From positions 1 to 64,000 of the forward strand of contig CAJFNY010000065.1 of assembly GCA_904395865.1 (NCBI GenBank): DNA of 64,000 nucleotides, in the 5' to 3' direction. Shown here in pieces: positions 42,876-52,932 of this stretch; positions within the stretch are counted from its first letter, which is position 1, and each line of letters starts with the position of its first letter. Under the pieces are notes generated by a model that searched no databases, was not told the origin of the DNA, and saw only the letters and a program-made list of their open reading frames with translations. Source of the stretch: an uncultured Oscillospiraceae bacterium (GTDB lineage Bacteria; Bacillota; Clostridia; Oscillospirales; Oscillospiraceae). The position numbers and the translations under genes are program-made.

Positions 42876-44760
42876 TATATCCGTGAAGGATCTGGTCAAG
42901 TCGTACGACGTGGATGAAAACCTGCTGGACGGCCTGACCTTCGACGTCAACGAGGGGGAGCGGGTGGCGATCCTCGGCCGCAACGGCGCCGGAAAGACGA
43001 CGCTGTTCAGGATCCTCACCGGGGAGATCGGCTACGACAGCGGCGAGATCCGCATCGCCGCCGGCCGGCGGATGGGGCTGATCTCCCAGATCCCCAACTA
43101 CCCGGAAGCGTACACCGTGGAGGACGTGCTGCGCACGGCCTTCCGGGAGCTGGAGGCCCTGCGGCGGAAGCTGCAGGCCCTGGAGGCGCAGATGACCGGC
43201 GACGATTCGCCGGCCCTGCTGCGGCAGTACGACGAGCTGTCGGCCCGCTTCGCCGCCGGCGGCGGATATGAGACCGACGTGGAGACGGACAAGACGTGCA
43301 ACGGCCTGGGCATTCCGGCCGACATGCGGGCCCGCCGGTTCTCCGAGCTGTCCGGCGGCGAAAAGACCCGGGTCAACCTGGCCCGGCTGCTGCTGGAAAA
43401 GACGGACATCCTGCTGCTGGACGAGCCCACCAACCACCTGGACCTGAAGAGCGTCGAGTGGCTGGAGGCGTACCTGCTGCGGTTCAAGGGGACGGTGCTG
43501 ACCATCTCCCACGACCGGTACTTCCTGGACCGGGTGGTCCAGCGGGTCATTGAGCTGCGGGGCGGGAAGGCCGAGTTCTACAGCGGGAACTACTCGTTCT
43601 ACGTCCAGGAGAAGGAGGCCCGCTACCAGCTTCAGCTGCGCCAGTACGAGCAGGAGCAGGCGAAGCTGAAGCAGCTGGGGTACACCCTGGAGCGCATGAA
43701 GGGCTGGGGCATCAACAACCGCACCCTCTACCGCCGGGCCATGTCCATCCAGCACCGGATGGAGCGCATCGAAAAGACGGAGCGGCCGACGAAGGAACGC
43801 ACCCTCTCGGTGCGCTTCGCCGAGAAGGAATTCCACGGGGACGAGGTGCTGTCCATCCGCGGCCTCTCCAAGAAGTTCGGCGACCGGACGCTGTTCTCCG
43901 ACGTGGAGCTGCTGGTGGAGGGCGGCCAGCGCATCGCCTTCCTGGGGGACAACGGCACCGGCAAGTCCACGTTCCTGAAAATCCTCCTGGGGGAGGAGGC
44001 GCCCACCGCCGGCCGGCTGCGGTTCGGCCCGTCGGTGCGGACGGCGTACCTGCCCCAGATCATCCGCTTCGCCCACCCGGAGCGCAGCCTGCTGGACACG
44101 ATGCTCTACGAGAAGAACTGCTCCACCCAGGAGGCCCGGGACCGGCTGGGCGCGTTCCTGTTCCAGGGGGAGGACGTGTTCAAGCCCGTGGCCAGCCTGT
44201 CCGGCGGTGAGCAGTCCCGGCTGCGGCTGTGCATGCTCATGGACGAGAAGATCAACTTCCTGATCCTCGACGAGCCCACGAACCATCTGGACATCGCCTC
44301 CCGGGAGTGGATCGAGGCGGCCCTGGACGATTACGAGGGCACGCTGCTCTTCGTCTCCCACGACCGGTACTTCGTCGACCGGTTTGCCACCCGCGTCTGG
44401 GAGCTGCGGGAGGAGAAGATCTTCGACTACCCCTTCGGCTACGAGAAGTACCGGGCCATCCGGGAGCGGGAGCTGCAGCAGGCCCCGCCGCCCGCCGCCC
44501 CGGTGAAGGAGAAGAAGCCGCCCCGGGTCAGGACGCCCGGCGGCACCAAGGAGCTGGAGAAGCAGGTGGCCCGCCTGGAGCGGGAGATTGAGAAGCAGGA
44601 GGCCGCCGTGGCCGCCTGCGACGAGGCCATCGCCGCCTCCGCCAGCGACTATCAGGCCCTGGCCGCGGCCATGGCCGAGAAGGAGCAGGCCGAGGCCGTC
44701 CTGGCCGACCTGTACGGCCGGTGGGAGGCCGCGTCGGAGGAACTGGAGGCCCGGTCGTGA
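42868..44760 (+). CDS. ABC-F family ATP-binding protein
   Basis: Two ABC domains (GRNGAGKTTLFRILTG, GDNGTGKSTFLKILLG; LSGGEKTRVNLARLLLEKTDILLLDEPTNHLD); coiled-coil C-terminus. Confidence 0.94.
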   Translation: MIDISVKDLVKSYDVDENLLDGLTFDVNEGERVAILGRNGAGKTTLFRILTGEIGYDSGEIRIAAGRRMGLISQIPNYPEAYTVEDVLRTAFRELEALRRKLQALEAQMTGDDSPALLRQYDELSARFAAGGGYETDVETDKTCNGLGIPADMRARRFSELSGGEKTRVNLARLLLEKTDILLLDEPTNHLDLKSVEWLEAYLLRFKGTVLTISHDRYFLDRVVQRVIELRGGKAEFYSGNYSFYVQEKEARYQLQLRQYEQEQAKLKQLGYTLERMKGWGINNRTLYRRAMSIQHRMERIEKTERPTKERTLSVRFAEKEFHGDEVLSIRGLSKKFGDRTLFSDVELLVEGGQRIAFLGDNGTGKSTFLKILLGEEAPTAGRLRFGPSVRTAYLPQIIRFAHPERSLLDTMLYEKNCSTQEARDRLGAFLFQGEDVFKPVASLSGGEQSRLRLCMLMDEKINFLILDEPTNHLDIASREWIEAALDDYEGTLLFVSHDRYFVDRFATRVWELREEKIFDYPFGYEKYRAIRERELQQAPPPAAPVKEKKPPRVRTPGGTKELEKQVARLEREIEKQEAAVAACDEAIAASASDYQALAAAMAEKEQAEAVLADLYGRWEAASEELEARS

Positions 44761-45500
44761 GGGGGCGGCTGTGGGCCGGCGCGGCGCTGCTGGCCGTGGG
44801 CCTGGCCGTCAGCCTTCTGCCGTGGGACACGCTGTTCTCCGGCCTGACACTGATGGGCTTCGGCGTCCTCTGCCTGGCGGACCGGTTTTTCGAGAAGCAC
44901 GGATGGAAACGGGGGTGGCGGAGGTTGACGTGGGGCATCGGCATCGCCGTGTTCGTGCTCCTGGCGGGCGGCATGACGCTGGTGGGCCTGGGCGGCCGCA
45001 GCCAGTGGGACGCGGCGCGCCAGTCGGAGTACGCCGTCGTCCTGGGCGCCCAGATCCGCGGCGACGACCCGTCGCCCACCCTGGCCCGCCGCCTGGAGGT
45101 GGGGCTGCAGTACCTGCAGGAGAACGCCGGCGGCATCCTGATCGTCTCCGGCGGCCAGGGGCCCGACGAGGACCGGACCGAGGCGTCGGTCATGTACGAC
45201 TATCTGGAAGCCCGGGGCGCCGACATGACCCGGGTGTACCGGGAGGAGGACTCCCACAACACCCGCCAGAACCTGGAGAACTCCGCGGCCCTGGCCGCCT
45301 CCCTGGGGATTGACCCGTCGTCGCCGACGATCATCTCCAGCGAGTACCACCTCTGCCGCGCCAAATACATCGCGTCCACCCTGGGGCTGACGCCGTCGGC
45401 TCTGGGCAGCGAGACGACGCCGTGGCTTCTGAAGGCCAACTATCTGCTGCGGGAGGTCTTTGCCTTCGTCAAGGCCTGGGCCGTGGCCGGCCGGCTGTGA
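44757..45500 (+). CDS. YdcF family protein
   Basis: YAVVLGAQIRGDDPSPTLARRLEVGLQYLQENAGGILIVSGGQGPDEDRTEASVMYDYLEARG. Confidence 0.92.
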   Translation: MRGRLWAGAALLAVGLAVSLLPWDTLFSGLTLMGFGVLCLADRFFEKHGWKRGWRRLTWGIGIAVFVLLAGGMTLVGLGGRSQWDAARQSEYAVVLGAQIRGDDPSPTLARRLEVGLQYLQENAGGILIVSGGQGPDEDRTEASVMYDYLEARGADMTRVYREEDSHNTRQNLENSAALAASLGIDPSSPTIISSEYHLCRAKYIASTLGLTPSALGSETTPWLLKANYLLREVFAFVKAWAVAGRL

Positions 45501-45509
45501 GCGGCGGCG

Positions 45510-46055
45510 CTACACGTCCAGGTCGGACGGATACCGGTCGTCGATGAGCGTGTAGGGGAGGCCGTGCCTGCGGCACATGTCCAGGAAGTGCGCGTTGTCC
45601 GCCAGCACGGCCTCCAGCGTGCACGCCGTGTCGTCCAGGCGCCGTTCGATGACGTTGGCGTACCGCCGGATGTCGGAGAAGTGCTCCAGAACGTAGCGCC
45701 GGCTCATGACGAGGCAGCGGTAGCGGATCTCCCGGCGCTCCGCCTCCGAGAAGTCCTGCTGCCAGGAGAACGGGATGTAGCAGCCCTCCACCACCAGGTG
45801 CTGCCGGTTCTCCAGGGCCGTCCGGACGATCTCCCGCGCGATCGGCCAGAGGTACGCCTCCAGCGCCCGGTCGTCCTCGGGCGTCAGCGCGGTGTTCCCG
45901 CTCCGGATCAGCCCCATTTTCAACAGGTCCAGGGACAGGTACGGGTAGCCGTACCGCTCCAGAAGCCGCTGCGCCAGCAGCGTTTTGCCGGTGTGCGACG
46001 CGCCCGTCAGCAGGATAATCAAAGGGATCCCATCCTTTCCGTTTTCTGCTGCCAT
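45510..46055 (-). CDS. P-loop kinase-like AAA protein
   Basis: LIILLTGASHTGKTLLAQRLLERYGYPYLSLDLLKMGLIRSGNT (Walker A). Confidence 0.8.
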   Translation of the reverse strand: MAAENGKDGIPLIILLTGASHTGKTLLAQRLLERYGYPYLSLDLLKMGLIRSGNTALTPEDDRALEAYLWPIAREIVRTALENRQHLVVEGCYIPFSWQQDFSEAERREIRYRCLVMSRRYVLEHFSDIRRYANVIERRLDDTACTLEAVLADNAHFLDMCRRHGLPYTLIDDRYPSDLDV

Positions 46056-46177
46056 GATACCACGGGCCGCGGCGGAACGCCAGCCCCGGCCGGCGTATCT
46101 TGACTTTCCGCCCCGGGCAGACTACAATAGTTACAATGACTATTCTGCGCCACCGGCGCAAAAGGAGCGCAAGCATC

Positions 46178-47005
46178 ATGAGTGAATCGTGCAACGGCAA
46201 CTGCTCGTCCTGCGGCAGCGCCGACTGCGGCAGCCGCACCCAGGAGAGCCTGCTGGCCGCGGCCAACCCCAAGTCCAGCGTCCGGAAGGTCGTGGCCGTC
46301 GTCTCCGGCAAGGGCGGCGTGGGCAAGTCCACGGTGACGTCCCTGCTGGCCACGGCCCTGAGCCGCCGCGGCCGCCGCGCCGCCATCCTGGACGCCGACA
46401 TCACCGGCCCGTCCATCCCCAAGGCCTTCGGCGTCACCGAGTGCCGCGAGGCCACCGAAGACGGCATCGTCCCGGCCATCAGCGACGGCGGCGTCCAGAT
46501 CATGTCCATCAACCTGCTGCTGGACGACGAGACGTCCCCGGTCCTCTGGCGCGGCCCCATCCTGGCCGGCGCCGTCAAGCAGTTCTGGACGGACGTCATC
46601 TGGGAGGACGTGGACTGCCTGTTCGTCGACATGCCCCCCGGAACGGGCGACGTGCCGCTGACCGTGTTCCAGTCCCTGCCCATCGACGGCGTCATCGTCG
46701 TGGCCACGCCCCAGGATCTCGTCTCCATGATCGTGGCCAAGGCCGTGAACATGGCGAAGATGATGAACGTCCCGGTGCTGGGCTTCGTGGAGAACTACAG
46801 CTACTACGAGTGCCCCGACTGCGGGAAGCGGGTGGAGCTGTTCGGCAGGAGCCATCTGGATGAGCTGGCCATGGAGACGGGCATTCCGATCCTGGCCCGG
46901 CTGCCCATCGACCCGGCCGTGGCGGCCCTGGTGGACCAGGGGCGGATCGAGGAGGCCGACGTGCCCGCCCTGACTCCGGCGGTGGACCGGGTGGAGAAGC
47001 TGTAA
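46178..47005 (+). CDS. Mrp/NBP35 family P-loop ATPase (Fe-S cluster carrier)
   Basis: N-terminal CNGNCSSCGSADC; VVAVVSGKGGVGKSTVTSLLATAL..DADITGPSIPKAFGV; YYECPDCGK. Confidence 0.94.
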   Translation: MSESCNGNCSSCGSADCGSRTQESLLAAANPKSSVRKVVAVVSGKGGVGKSTVTSLLATALSRRGRRAAILDADITGPSIPKAFGVTECREATEDGIVPAISDGGVQIMSINLLLDDETSPVLWRGPILAGAVKQFWTDVIWEDVDCLFVDMPPGTGDVPLTVFQSLPIDGVIVVATPQDLVSMIVAKAVNMAKMMNVPVLGFVENYSYYECPDCGKRVELFGRSHLDELAMETGIPILARLPIDPAVAALVDQGRIEEADVPALTPAVDRVEKL

Positions 47006-47012
47006 TACCGGA

Positions 47013-47050
47013 TCCCCGACGGCGTTCCGCTGCCGGGGATCGTTTTCTCT
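47013..47050 (+). terminator. Terminator of the mrp-like gene
   Basis: GATCCCCGACGGC..GCTGCCGGGGATCGTTTTC. Confidence 0.7.
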
Positions 47051-47065
47051 GGCGGTCCGGTGGAA

Positions 47066-47122
47066 TTTTACGGAAATTTTACAGAGAAATCCGTAGTATC
47101 CTGCCGAAATCTGTAGTATGAT
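47066..47122 (+). promoter_or_regulatory. Promoter region of ppx-ppk1 with Pho-box-like tandem repeat
   Basis: TTTTACGGAAA-TTTTACAGAGA (11-bp period, 47066-47087); -10-like TATGAT at 47117 with a poor -35. Confidence 0.5.
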
Positions 47123-47182
47123 ATCATAAGAGGATTCTGCCACCGCATCGGGCGGTGCGAGAAAGAGGGAAGTGCGTACTTT

Positions 47183-48085
47183 GTGAAATGCGCAGTCATT
47201 GACATCGGCTCCAACTCCATGCGCCTGTCGGCCTACGACGCGGACGCGGATTCGTTCCGCGTCCTGTTCAGGGAGAAGGTTATGGCCGGCCTGGCCGGCT
47301 ACGTGGACAACGGCCGGCTCAACTATGAGGGCATCGCCTGCGCCTGCGCCGGGCTGCAGAAGTTCCGCTGCCTGCTGGACCTGCTGCAGATCGACCGGGT
47401 CTCCGTGTTCGCCACGGCGTCGCTGCGGAACGTGGCCAACACCGAGCAGGCCGTCCGGGAGATCGAGGCGGCCACGGGCTTCGCCGTGGAGGTGATCTCC
47501 GGCGAGGAGGAGGCCCTGCTGGGCTACCGCGGCGCCATGCGGGAGCTCTCCATGACCGAGGGCGTGTTCGTGGACATCGGCGGCGCCAGCACCGAGGTAG
47601 CCGCCTTCCGGGACGGGCAGCTGCTCCGCGCCCGGAGCTACCCGGTGGGCTCGCTGAAGCTCTACCGCGAGTGTGTCCGGAAGATCCTGCCCGGCCGCGG
47701 CGGCCTGGAGCGGATCGCCCGGCGGCTGCGGGAGGAGCTGCCGGCCGACGTGCCGGCCCCGGCCCCCGGCGGCCGCCTGGCCTGCGTCGGCGGGACGGCC
47801 CGGGCGGCGCTGCGGTTCGCCCGGAAGGTCTACGGCCTGCCCGAGAGCTGCCATGCCTTTTCCGCCCTGCAGCTGGAGACGCTGTGCGACGCCCTGTGCA
47901 GGTGCGACCGGGCCGCCATCGACCTGCTGCTCAAGACGGAGCCGGAGCGGATCCACACGGCGATCCCCGGCATGCTGATCCTGCGCTGCCTGGTCCGCCG
48001 CTTCGACGCGGCGGAGCTGGTGGTCAGTCAATACGGAGTGAGGGAGGGATACCTGTGTCAGCGGATTCTGACAAGTCTGTCGTGA
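47183..48085 (+). CDS. ppx: Ppx/GppA family phosphatase (exopolyphosphatase)
   Basis: VKCAVIDIGSNSMRLSAYD..FATASLRNVANTEQAVREIEAATGFAVEVISGEEEA..DIGGASTEV. Confidence 0.9.
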   Translation: MKCAVIDIGSNSMRLSAYDADADSFRVLFREKVMAGLAGYVDNGRLNYEGIACACAGLQKFRCLLDLLQIDRVSVFATASLRNVANTEQAVREIEAATGFAVEVISGEEEALLGYRGAMRELSMTEGVFVDIGGASTEVAAFRDGQLLRARSYPVGSLKLYRECVRKILPGRGGLERIARRLREELPADVPAPAPGGRLACVGGTARAALRFARKVYGLPESCHAFSALQLETLCDALCRCDRAAIDLLLKTEPERIHTAIPGMLILRCLVRRFDAAELVVSQYGVREGYLCQRILTSLS

Positions 48086-50214
48086 GGGACTACAGCTATA
48101 CCCAGAACCGTGAGCTCAGCTGGCTGCGGTTCAACCGCCGTGTCCTGGAGGAGGCGGCGGATCAGACGGTGCCGCTGCTGGAGCGGATGAAGTTCATCTC
48201 CATCTTCACCAGCAATCTCGACGAATTCTTCATGGTGCGGGTGGGCAGCCTCTTCGACCTGTCCACCATGTCCCCCGATGAGATCGACAACAAGTGCAAC
48301 ATGACCCCCAGCCAGCAGCTGGAGCGGATCTACGAGACGATCCCCGAGCTGGTGGCCCTGAAGGACCAGCTGTTCGCCACGGTCAGCTCCCAGCTGGAGG
48401 ACCTGGACATCTGCGACCTGGGCCGGCGGGAGCCGCTGCCGGACGAGAAGAAGTTCATCGGCCAGTATTTCAAGGCCAAGATTCTGCCCATCCTCTCGCC
48501 GCAGATCGTCGACAGCCACCACCCGTTCCCGCACCTGGCCAACAAGGCCCTCTACATCGCCGCCCTGCTCCAGGACAAGAAGGGCGGCCACTCCCTGGGC
48601 CTGATCCCCGTGCCGGACGCGCTGCCGCCGTTCATCACCATGCCGGACCACCCGACCCACTTCATCCGCATGGAGGACATCGTCCTGACGTACGCGCCGA
48701 CGCTGTTCGGCAGCTACAAGCCGGTGAGCACCTGCGTCATCTGCGTCACCCGCAACGCCGATATCAGCTACGACGAGGAGAAGTTCGACGACGCCGACAC
48801 CGACTTCCGCAACCGCATGAGCAAGCTGCTGAAGAAGCGCTCCCACCTGGCCATCGTCCGGCTGGAGATCGGCGGCGAGGCCGACGGCGACTTCCTGAAG
48901 CTGCTCAAGCGCCGCATCAACGTCCAGGACCACCAGATCTACACCGACCGCGCGCCTCTGGACATGAAGTACGTCTACGCCCTGGAGCGGGCGCTGCCGG
49001 CCGACAAGGTCACGCCCCTGGTGTTCACGCCGTACACGGCCCGCTGGCCCGAGGATCTCGACCAGAGCCGCGGCATGATCGAGCAGATCCGGCAGAAGGA
49101 CCGGATGCTGTTCTTCCCCTTCGACAAGGTCGACCCGTTCCTGCGGCTTCTCAGCGAGGCCGCCGAGCGGGAGGACGTGGTCTCCATCAAGATCACCATC
49201 TACCGCCTGGCCTCCTCGTCGAAGATCGCCCACGTCCTCTGCCGCGCCGCCGAGAACGGCAAGGAGGTCACGGTGCTCATGGAGCTCCGCGCCCGGTTCG
49301 ACGAGGCCAACAACATCTCCTGGTCCCGCCTGCTGGAGGACGCCGGCTGCCGCGTGATCTACGGCGTGGAGGACTTCAAGTGCCACAGCAAGATCTGCCT
49401 GATCACCCTCCGCCAGGGCGACCAGCTCCACTATATCACCCAGATCGGCACCGGCAACTACAACGAAAAGACGAACACCATGTACACCGACCTGAGCCTC
49501 ATGACGGCCGCCGAGGACATCGGCGCCGACGGCACGGTGTTCTTCCAGAACATGCTGGTGGGCAACCTGGAGGGCGAGTACGACCAGCTGCTGGTGGCTC
49601 CGGTGGGCATCAAGAAGAACCTGCTGCGGCGCATCGACCGGGAGATCGCCAAGGGGCACGACGGCTATATCTGCATCAAGGCCAACTCCATGACGGAGCG
49701 CGAGGTCATCGACAAGCTGGAGGAGGCGTCCTGCGCCGGCGTGCAGATCCAGCTGATCCTCCGCGGCATCTGCTGCCTGCGGCCGGGCATCCCCGGCAAG
49801 ACGGAGAACATCCACGTGACGAGCATCGTCGGCCGCTTCCTGGAGCACGCGCGGATCTACTGCTTCGGCCGCGGGGACGACGCCGAGCTGTTCATCGCCT
49901 CGGCCGACCTGATGACCCGGAACCTGAACCGGCGGGTGGAGATCGCCTGCCCCGTCCGGGACCGGGATCTGAAGCAGATGCTCCTGACGATCCTCCACAC
50001 CGAGCTGGCCGACAACGTCAAGGCCAGCAGCCTGCAGCCCGACGGCAGCTACTTCCGGAAGCACAGCGCCACGTCCCACGTGGACAGCCAGATCTACTTC
50101 ATGGAGCACACGCTCCACACGGCGCCGCCCCCGGCGCCGGAGACGCCGGCCCCGCCGCCGAAGCGCGGCCTGCTCCACGCCCTGCGCCGCCTGCTGGGCG
50201 AAAAGGAAGGCTGA
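48055..50214 (+). CDS. ppk1: Polyphosphate kinase 1
   Basis: GTG start overlapping ppx; NRELSWLRFNRRVLEEAADQTVPLLERMKFISIFTSNLDEFFMVRVG; GTGNYNEKTNTMYTDLSLMT. Confidence 0.97.
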   Translation: MSADSDKSVVRDYSYTQNRELSWLRFNRRVLEEAADQTVPLLERMKFISIFTSNLDEFFMVRVGSLFDLSTMSPDEIDNKCNMTPSQQLERIYETIPELVALKDQLFATVSSQLEDLDICDLGRREPLPDEKKFIGQYFKAKILPILSPQIVDSHHPFPHLANKALYIAALLQDKKGGHSLGLIPVPDALPPFITMPDHPTHFIRMEDIVLTYAPTLFGSYKPVSTCVICVTRNADISYDEEKFDDADTDFRNRMSKLLKKRSHLAIVRLEIGGEADGDFLKLLKRRINVQDHQIYTDRAPLDMKYVYALERALPADKVTPLVFTPYTARWPEDLDQSRGMIEQIRQKDRMLFFPFDKVDPFLRLLSEAAEREDVVSIKITIYRLASSSKIAHVLCRAAENGKEVTVLMELRARFDEANNISWSRLLEDAGCRVIYGVEDFKCHSKICLITLRQGDQLHYITQIGTGNYNEKTNTMYTDLSLMTAAEDIGADGTVFFQNMLVGNLEGEYDQLLVAPVGIKKNLLRRIDREIAKGHDGYICIKANSMTEREVIDKLEEASCAGVQIQLILRGICCLRPGIPGKTENIHVTSIVGRFLEHARIYCFGRGDDAELFIASADLMTRNLNRRVEIACPVRDRDLKQMLLTILHTELADNVKASSLQPDGSYFRKHSATSHVDSQIYFMEHTLHTAPPPAPETPAPPPKRGLLHALRRLLGEKEG

Positions 50215-50221
50215 ACGATCC

Positions 50222-50256
50222 CCATACCCGGCCGGCATCTGCCGGCCGGGCTTTTC
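50222..50256 (+). terminator. Terminator of ppk1
   Basis: CCCGGCCGGCATCTGCCGGCCGGGCTTTTC. Confidence 0.75.
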
Positions 50257-50396
50257 GGTTTCCGCGGGCGGCAGAAGGGCGTTGTATTTTCCGGGGAGTT
50301 CGTGTAAAATGAGGGGGAAACTCCGTCCGGGCCGCACAGCGGCGGCCGGCGCCTCATAGGATGGGAATGGAATCCAAAGACGTCCTGTGAGAGGAG

Positions 50397-50783
50397 GTGC
50401 CCCGGATGGTGTGGCAGGTGGTGGCCTGCGTCCTGGCGACGGCAGGCCTGGTTCTCTTTGCCTGGTGCCTGATCGGCTCGTTTCTGCTGCCGGTGGCCGG
50501 GCGGAATCTGACGGTGGTGTATCGTGCCCGCGGCGACGCGCCGGACCTGGAGCAGGCGGTCCGGAGTCTGGCCTGGCTGCGGGGCACCGGCATGGTTGAC
50601 GTGCCGCTGCAGATCGTCGACTGCGGCATGGAGCAGGCGGCCCGGCAGCGGGCCGAGCGGCTGGCCCGGGCCCACCCGTTCATCCAGGTGGTGCCCGCGC
50701 CGGCGGCACAGGGGGAGGAAGCGTGTGGAAGATCAGGAGATCCTCCGCGGCAGCGTGGAGACGGTGATCTATCAGAACGATGA
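50397..50783 (+). CDS. Small membrane protein upstream of recD2
   Basis: TM followed by a soluble domain; RBS GAGAGGAGG; overlaps the recD2 start. Confidence 0.6.
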   Translation: MPRMVWQVVACVLATAGLVLFAWCLIGSFLLPVAGRNLTVVYRARGDAPDLEQAVRSLAWLRGTGMVDVPLQIVDCGMEQAARQRAERLARAHPFIQVVPAPAAQGEEACGRSGDPPRQRGDGDLSER

Positions 50784-52932
50784 GAACGGCTACGCCGTCC
50801 TGCGGTTCCGCACCGAGGCCGGCGAGACCGTCACGGTCGTGGGCACCATTCCCATGACGGCCGTGGGCGAGCGGCTGGCCGTGGCCGGCCGCTGGCGCAG
50901 CCATCCGGCGTACGGCCGCCAGTTTGAGGCCGAGTTCCTGGAGCGGCTCATGCCCGAGAGCGCGGCGGACATCCTGGCGTATCTGTCGTCCCGGGCCCTG
51001 AAGGGCATCGGCGCCGTCACCGCCCGGCGGATCGTGGACGCCTTCGGCGACCGTTCGCTGGAGGTCCTGGAGAACGAGCCGGAGCGGCTGGCGGAGCTGC
51101 CGGGCATCTCCCCGCGGAAGGCCCGGGAGATCGGCGCGAGCTTCCGCCGCCAGGTGGGCGTCCGGCGGCTCATCGAGTTCCTGTCGGCCCATCACCTGCC
51201 GCCGGAGCTGGCGCTGCGGCTCTACCGGGCCTACGGCGATCTGGCCGTGGAGGCCGTTCAGGACGATCCGTACCTGCTGACGGAGGGATATTTCGGCGCG
51301 TCCTTCTCGGCGGTGGACGCCTTCGCCCTGGAGCTGGGCGTGGACGGCGACGACGAGCGCCGCGTGGAAGCCGGCCTCTGCTTTGAGCTGCGCCACAATC
51401 TGACGAACGGCCACACGTTCCTGCCGGTGCCGAAGCTGGCCGACGCCGCGGCGCAGCTGCTGAGCCTGGAGCGCCCGGTGATCGAGGCCGGCCTCGGCCG
51501 CCTGCGGGAGCAGGGGCGCATCGTGCTGGACCATCTGGCCGGCCTGGACGTCTGCTACCTGCCGGAGCTGTATGAGGCGGAGACGTACGTGGCGGAGCGG
51601 GTGCTGGCCATGGCGGCCGACCCGCCGGACGTGCCCCGGGATCTGCCGCGGGTGGTGGCCGAGGTGGAGGCGGACAAGCACCTGACGTACGCCGGGCAGC
51701 AGCGGGAGGCCATCGCCGTCGCCACTGCCAGCCGGATCTGCCTGCTGACCGGCGGCCCCGGCACCGGCAAGACGACGACGCTGGACGGCATCCTCGACAT
51801 GTTCGACCGCATGGGCCTGGAGGCCCGGCTGGCCGCCCCCACGGGCCGGGCCGCCAAGCGCCTGACGGAGCTGACCGGCCGCGAGGCGGCCACGATCCAC
51901 CGGCTGCTGGAGGCCCAGTTCGACCCGGAGAGCGGCGCCATGGTCTTCGTCCACGATGAGGACGACCCCCTGGACGCCGACGCCCTGGTGGTGGACGAGG
52001 GCTCCATGGTGGACCTGTCGCTGATGCAGTCCCTGCTGCGGGCGCTGCCGGAGGGCTGCCGCCTGGTGCTGGTGGGGGACCCGGACCAGCTGCCGTCGGT
52101 GGGGCCCGGGAACGTGTTCTCCGACCTGATCCGCAGCGGCACGGTGCCCACGGTGCGCCTGACGGAGATCTTCCGCCAGGCCCGGGAGAGCCTGATCGTC
52201 ATGAATGCCCACGCCGTCAACCAGGGGCAGATGCCCGACCTGCGGCAGAAGGACCGGGATTTCTTCTTCCTGCGCCGCCGCACGGCCCGGGACGTGGCCG
52301 ACACCGTCTGCGACCTGTGCGCCCGGCGGCTGCCGGTGAACCTGGGCATCCCGCCGGCGGAGATCCAGGTGCTCTCGCCCACCCGCCGGCAGGAGGCCGG
52401 CACCGGCAACCTGAACCGGCGGCTCCAGGCCGTCCTGAATCCGCCGGCGCCGGACAAGCGGGAGAAGCCCCACGGCGATTTTTTGTTCCGCGAGGGCGAT
52501 CGGGTGATGCAAATCCGGAACAACTATGATATACTATGGAAGAAGTCCGGCCAGGCCGGCGCCGGCGTGTTCAACGGAGACCTGGGCGTCATCCAGGCCA
52601 TCGACCACGCCGAGGAGACGCTGACCGTCGCCTTCGACGACGACAAGGTCGCCCAGTACGGCTTCGACATGCTGTCGGAGCTGGAGCTGGCGTACGCCAT
52701 GACGGTCCACAAGAGCCAGGGCAGCGAGTACCGCGCCGTGATTCTCGCGGTGTGGCAGGGCTCGCCGTACCTGCTGACCCGCAGCATCCTCTACACGGCC
52801 ATCACCCGCGCCCGGCAGCTGCTGATTCTCGTGGGCAGCGAGGACGTGATCGCCGCCATGACCGCCAACGACCGCCAGCAGCGGCGGTACAGCGGCCTGA
52901 AGCTGCGGCTGCAGAAGGGAAGCCGGCCGTGA
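50725..52932 (+). CDS. recD2: SF1B helicase RecD2
   Basis: GTG start; LTGGPGTGKTTTLDGILDMFDRMGLEARLAAPTGRAAKRLTELTGREAATIHRLLE; VHKSQGSEYRAVIL. Confidence 0.95.
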   Translation: MEDQEILRGSVETVIYQNDENGYAVLRFRTEAGETVTVVGTIPMTAVGERLAVAGRWRSHPAYGRQFEAEFLERLMPESAADILAYLSSRALKGIGAVTARRIVDAFGDRSLEVLENEPERLAELPGISPRKAREIGASFRRQVGVRRLIEFLSAHHLPPELALRLYRAYGDLAVEAVQDDPYLLTEGYFGASFSAVDAFALELGVDGDDERRVEAGLCFELRHNLTNGHTFLPVPKLADAAAQLLSLERPVIEAGLGRLREQGRIVLDHLAGLDVCYLPELYEAETYVAERVLAMAADPPDVPRDLPRVVAEVEADKHLTYAGQQREAIAVATASRICLLTGGPGTGKTTTLDGILDMFDRMGLEARLAAPTGRAAKRLTELTGREAATIHRLLEAQFDPESGAMVFVHDEDDPLDADALVVDEGSMVDLSLMQSLLRALPEGCRLVLVGDPDQLPSVGPGNVFSDLIRSGTVPTVRLTEIFRQARESLIVMNAHAVNQGQMPDLRQKDRDFFFLRRRTARDVADTVCDLCARRLPVNLGIPPAEIQVLSPTRRQEAGTGNLNRRLQAVLNPPAPDKREKPHGDFLFREGDRVMQIRNNYDILWKKSGQAGAGVFNGDLGVIQAIDHAEETLTVAFDDDKVAQYGFDMLSELELAYAMTVHKSQGSEYRAVILAVWQGSPYLLTRSILYTAITRARQLLILVGSEDVIAAMTANDRQQRRYSGLKLRLQKGSRP

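Noticed and set aside
45510-46055. Zeta-type toxin
   Set aside because: It has a Walker A kinase fold but no adjacent antitoxin, and the sequence looks like a generic small-molecule P-loop kinase.
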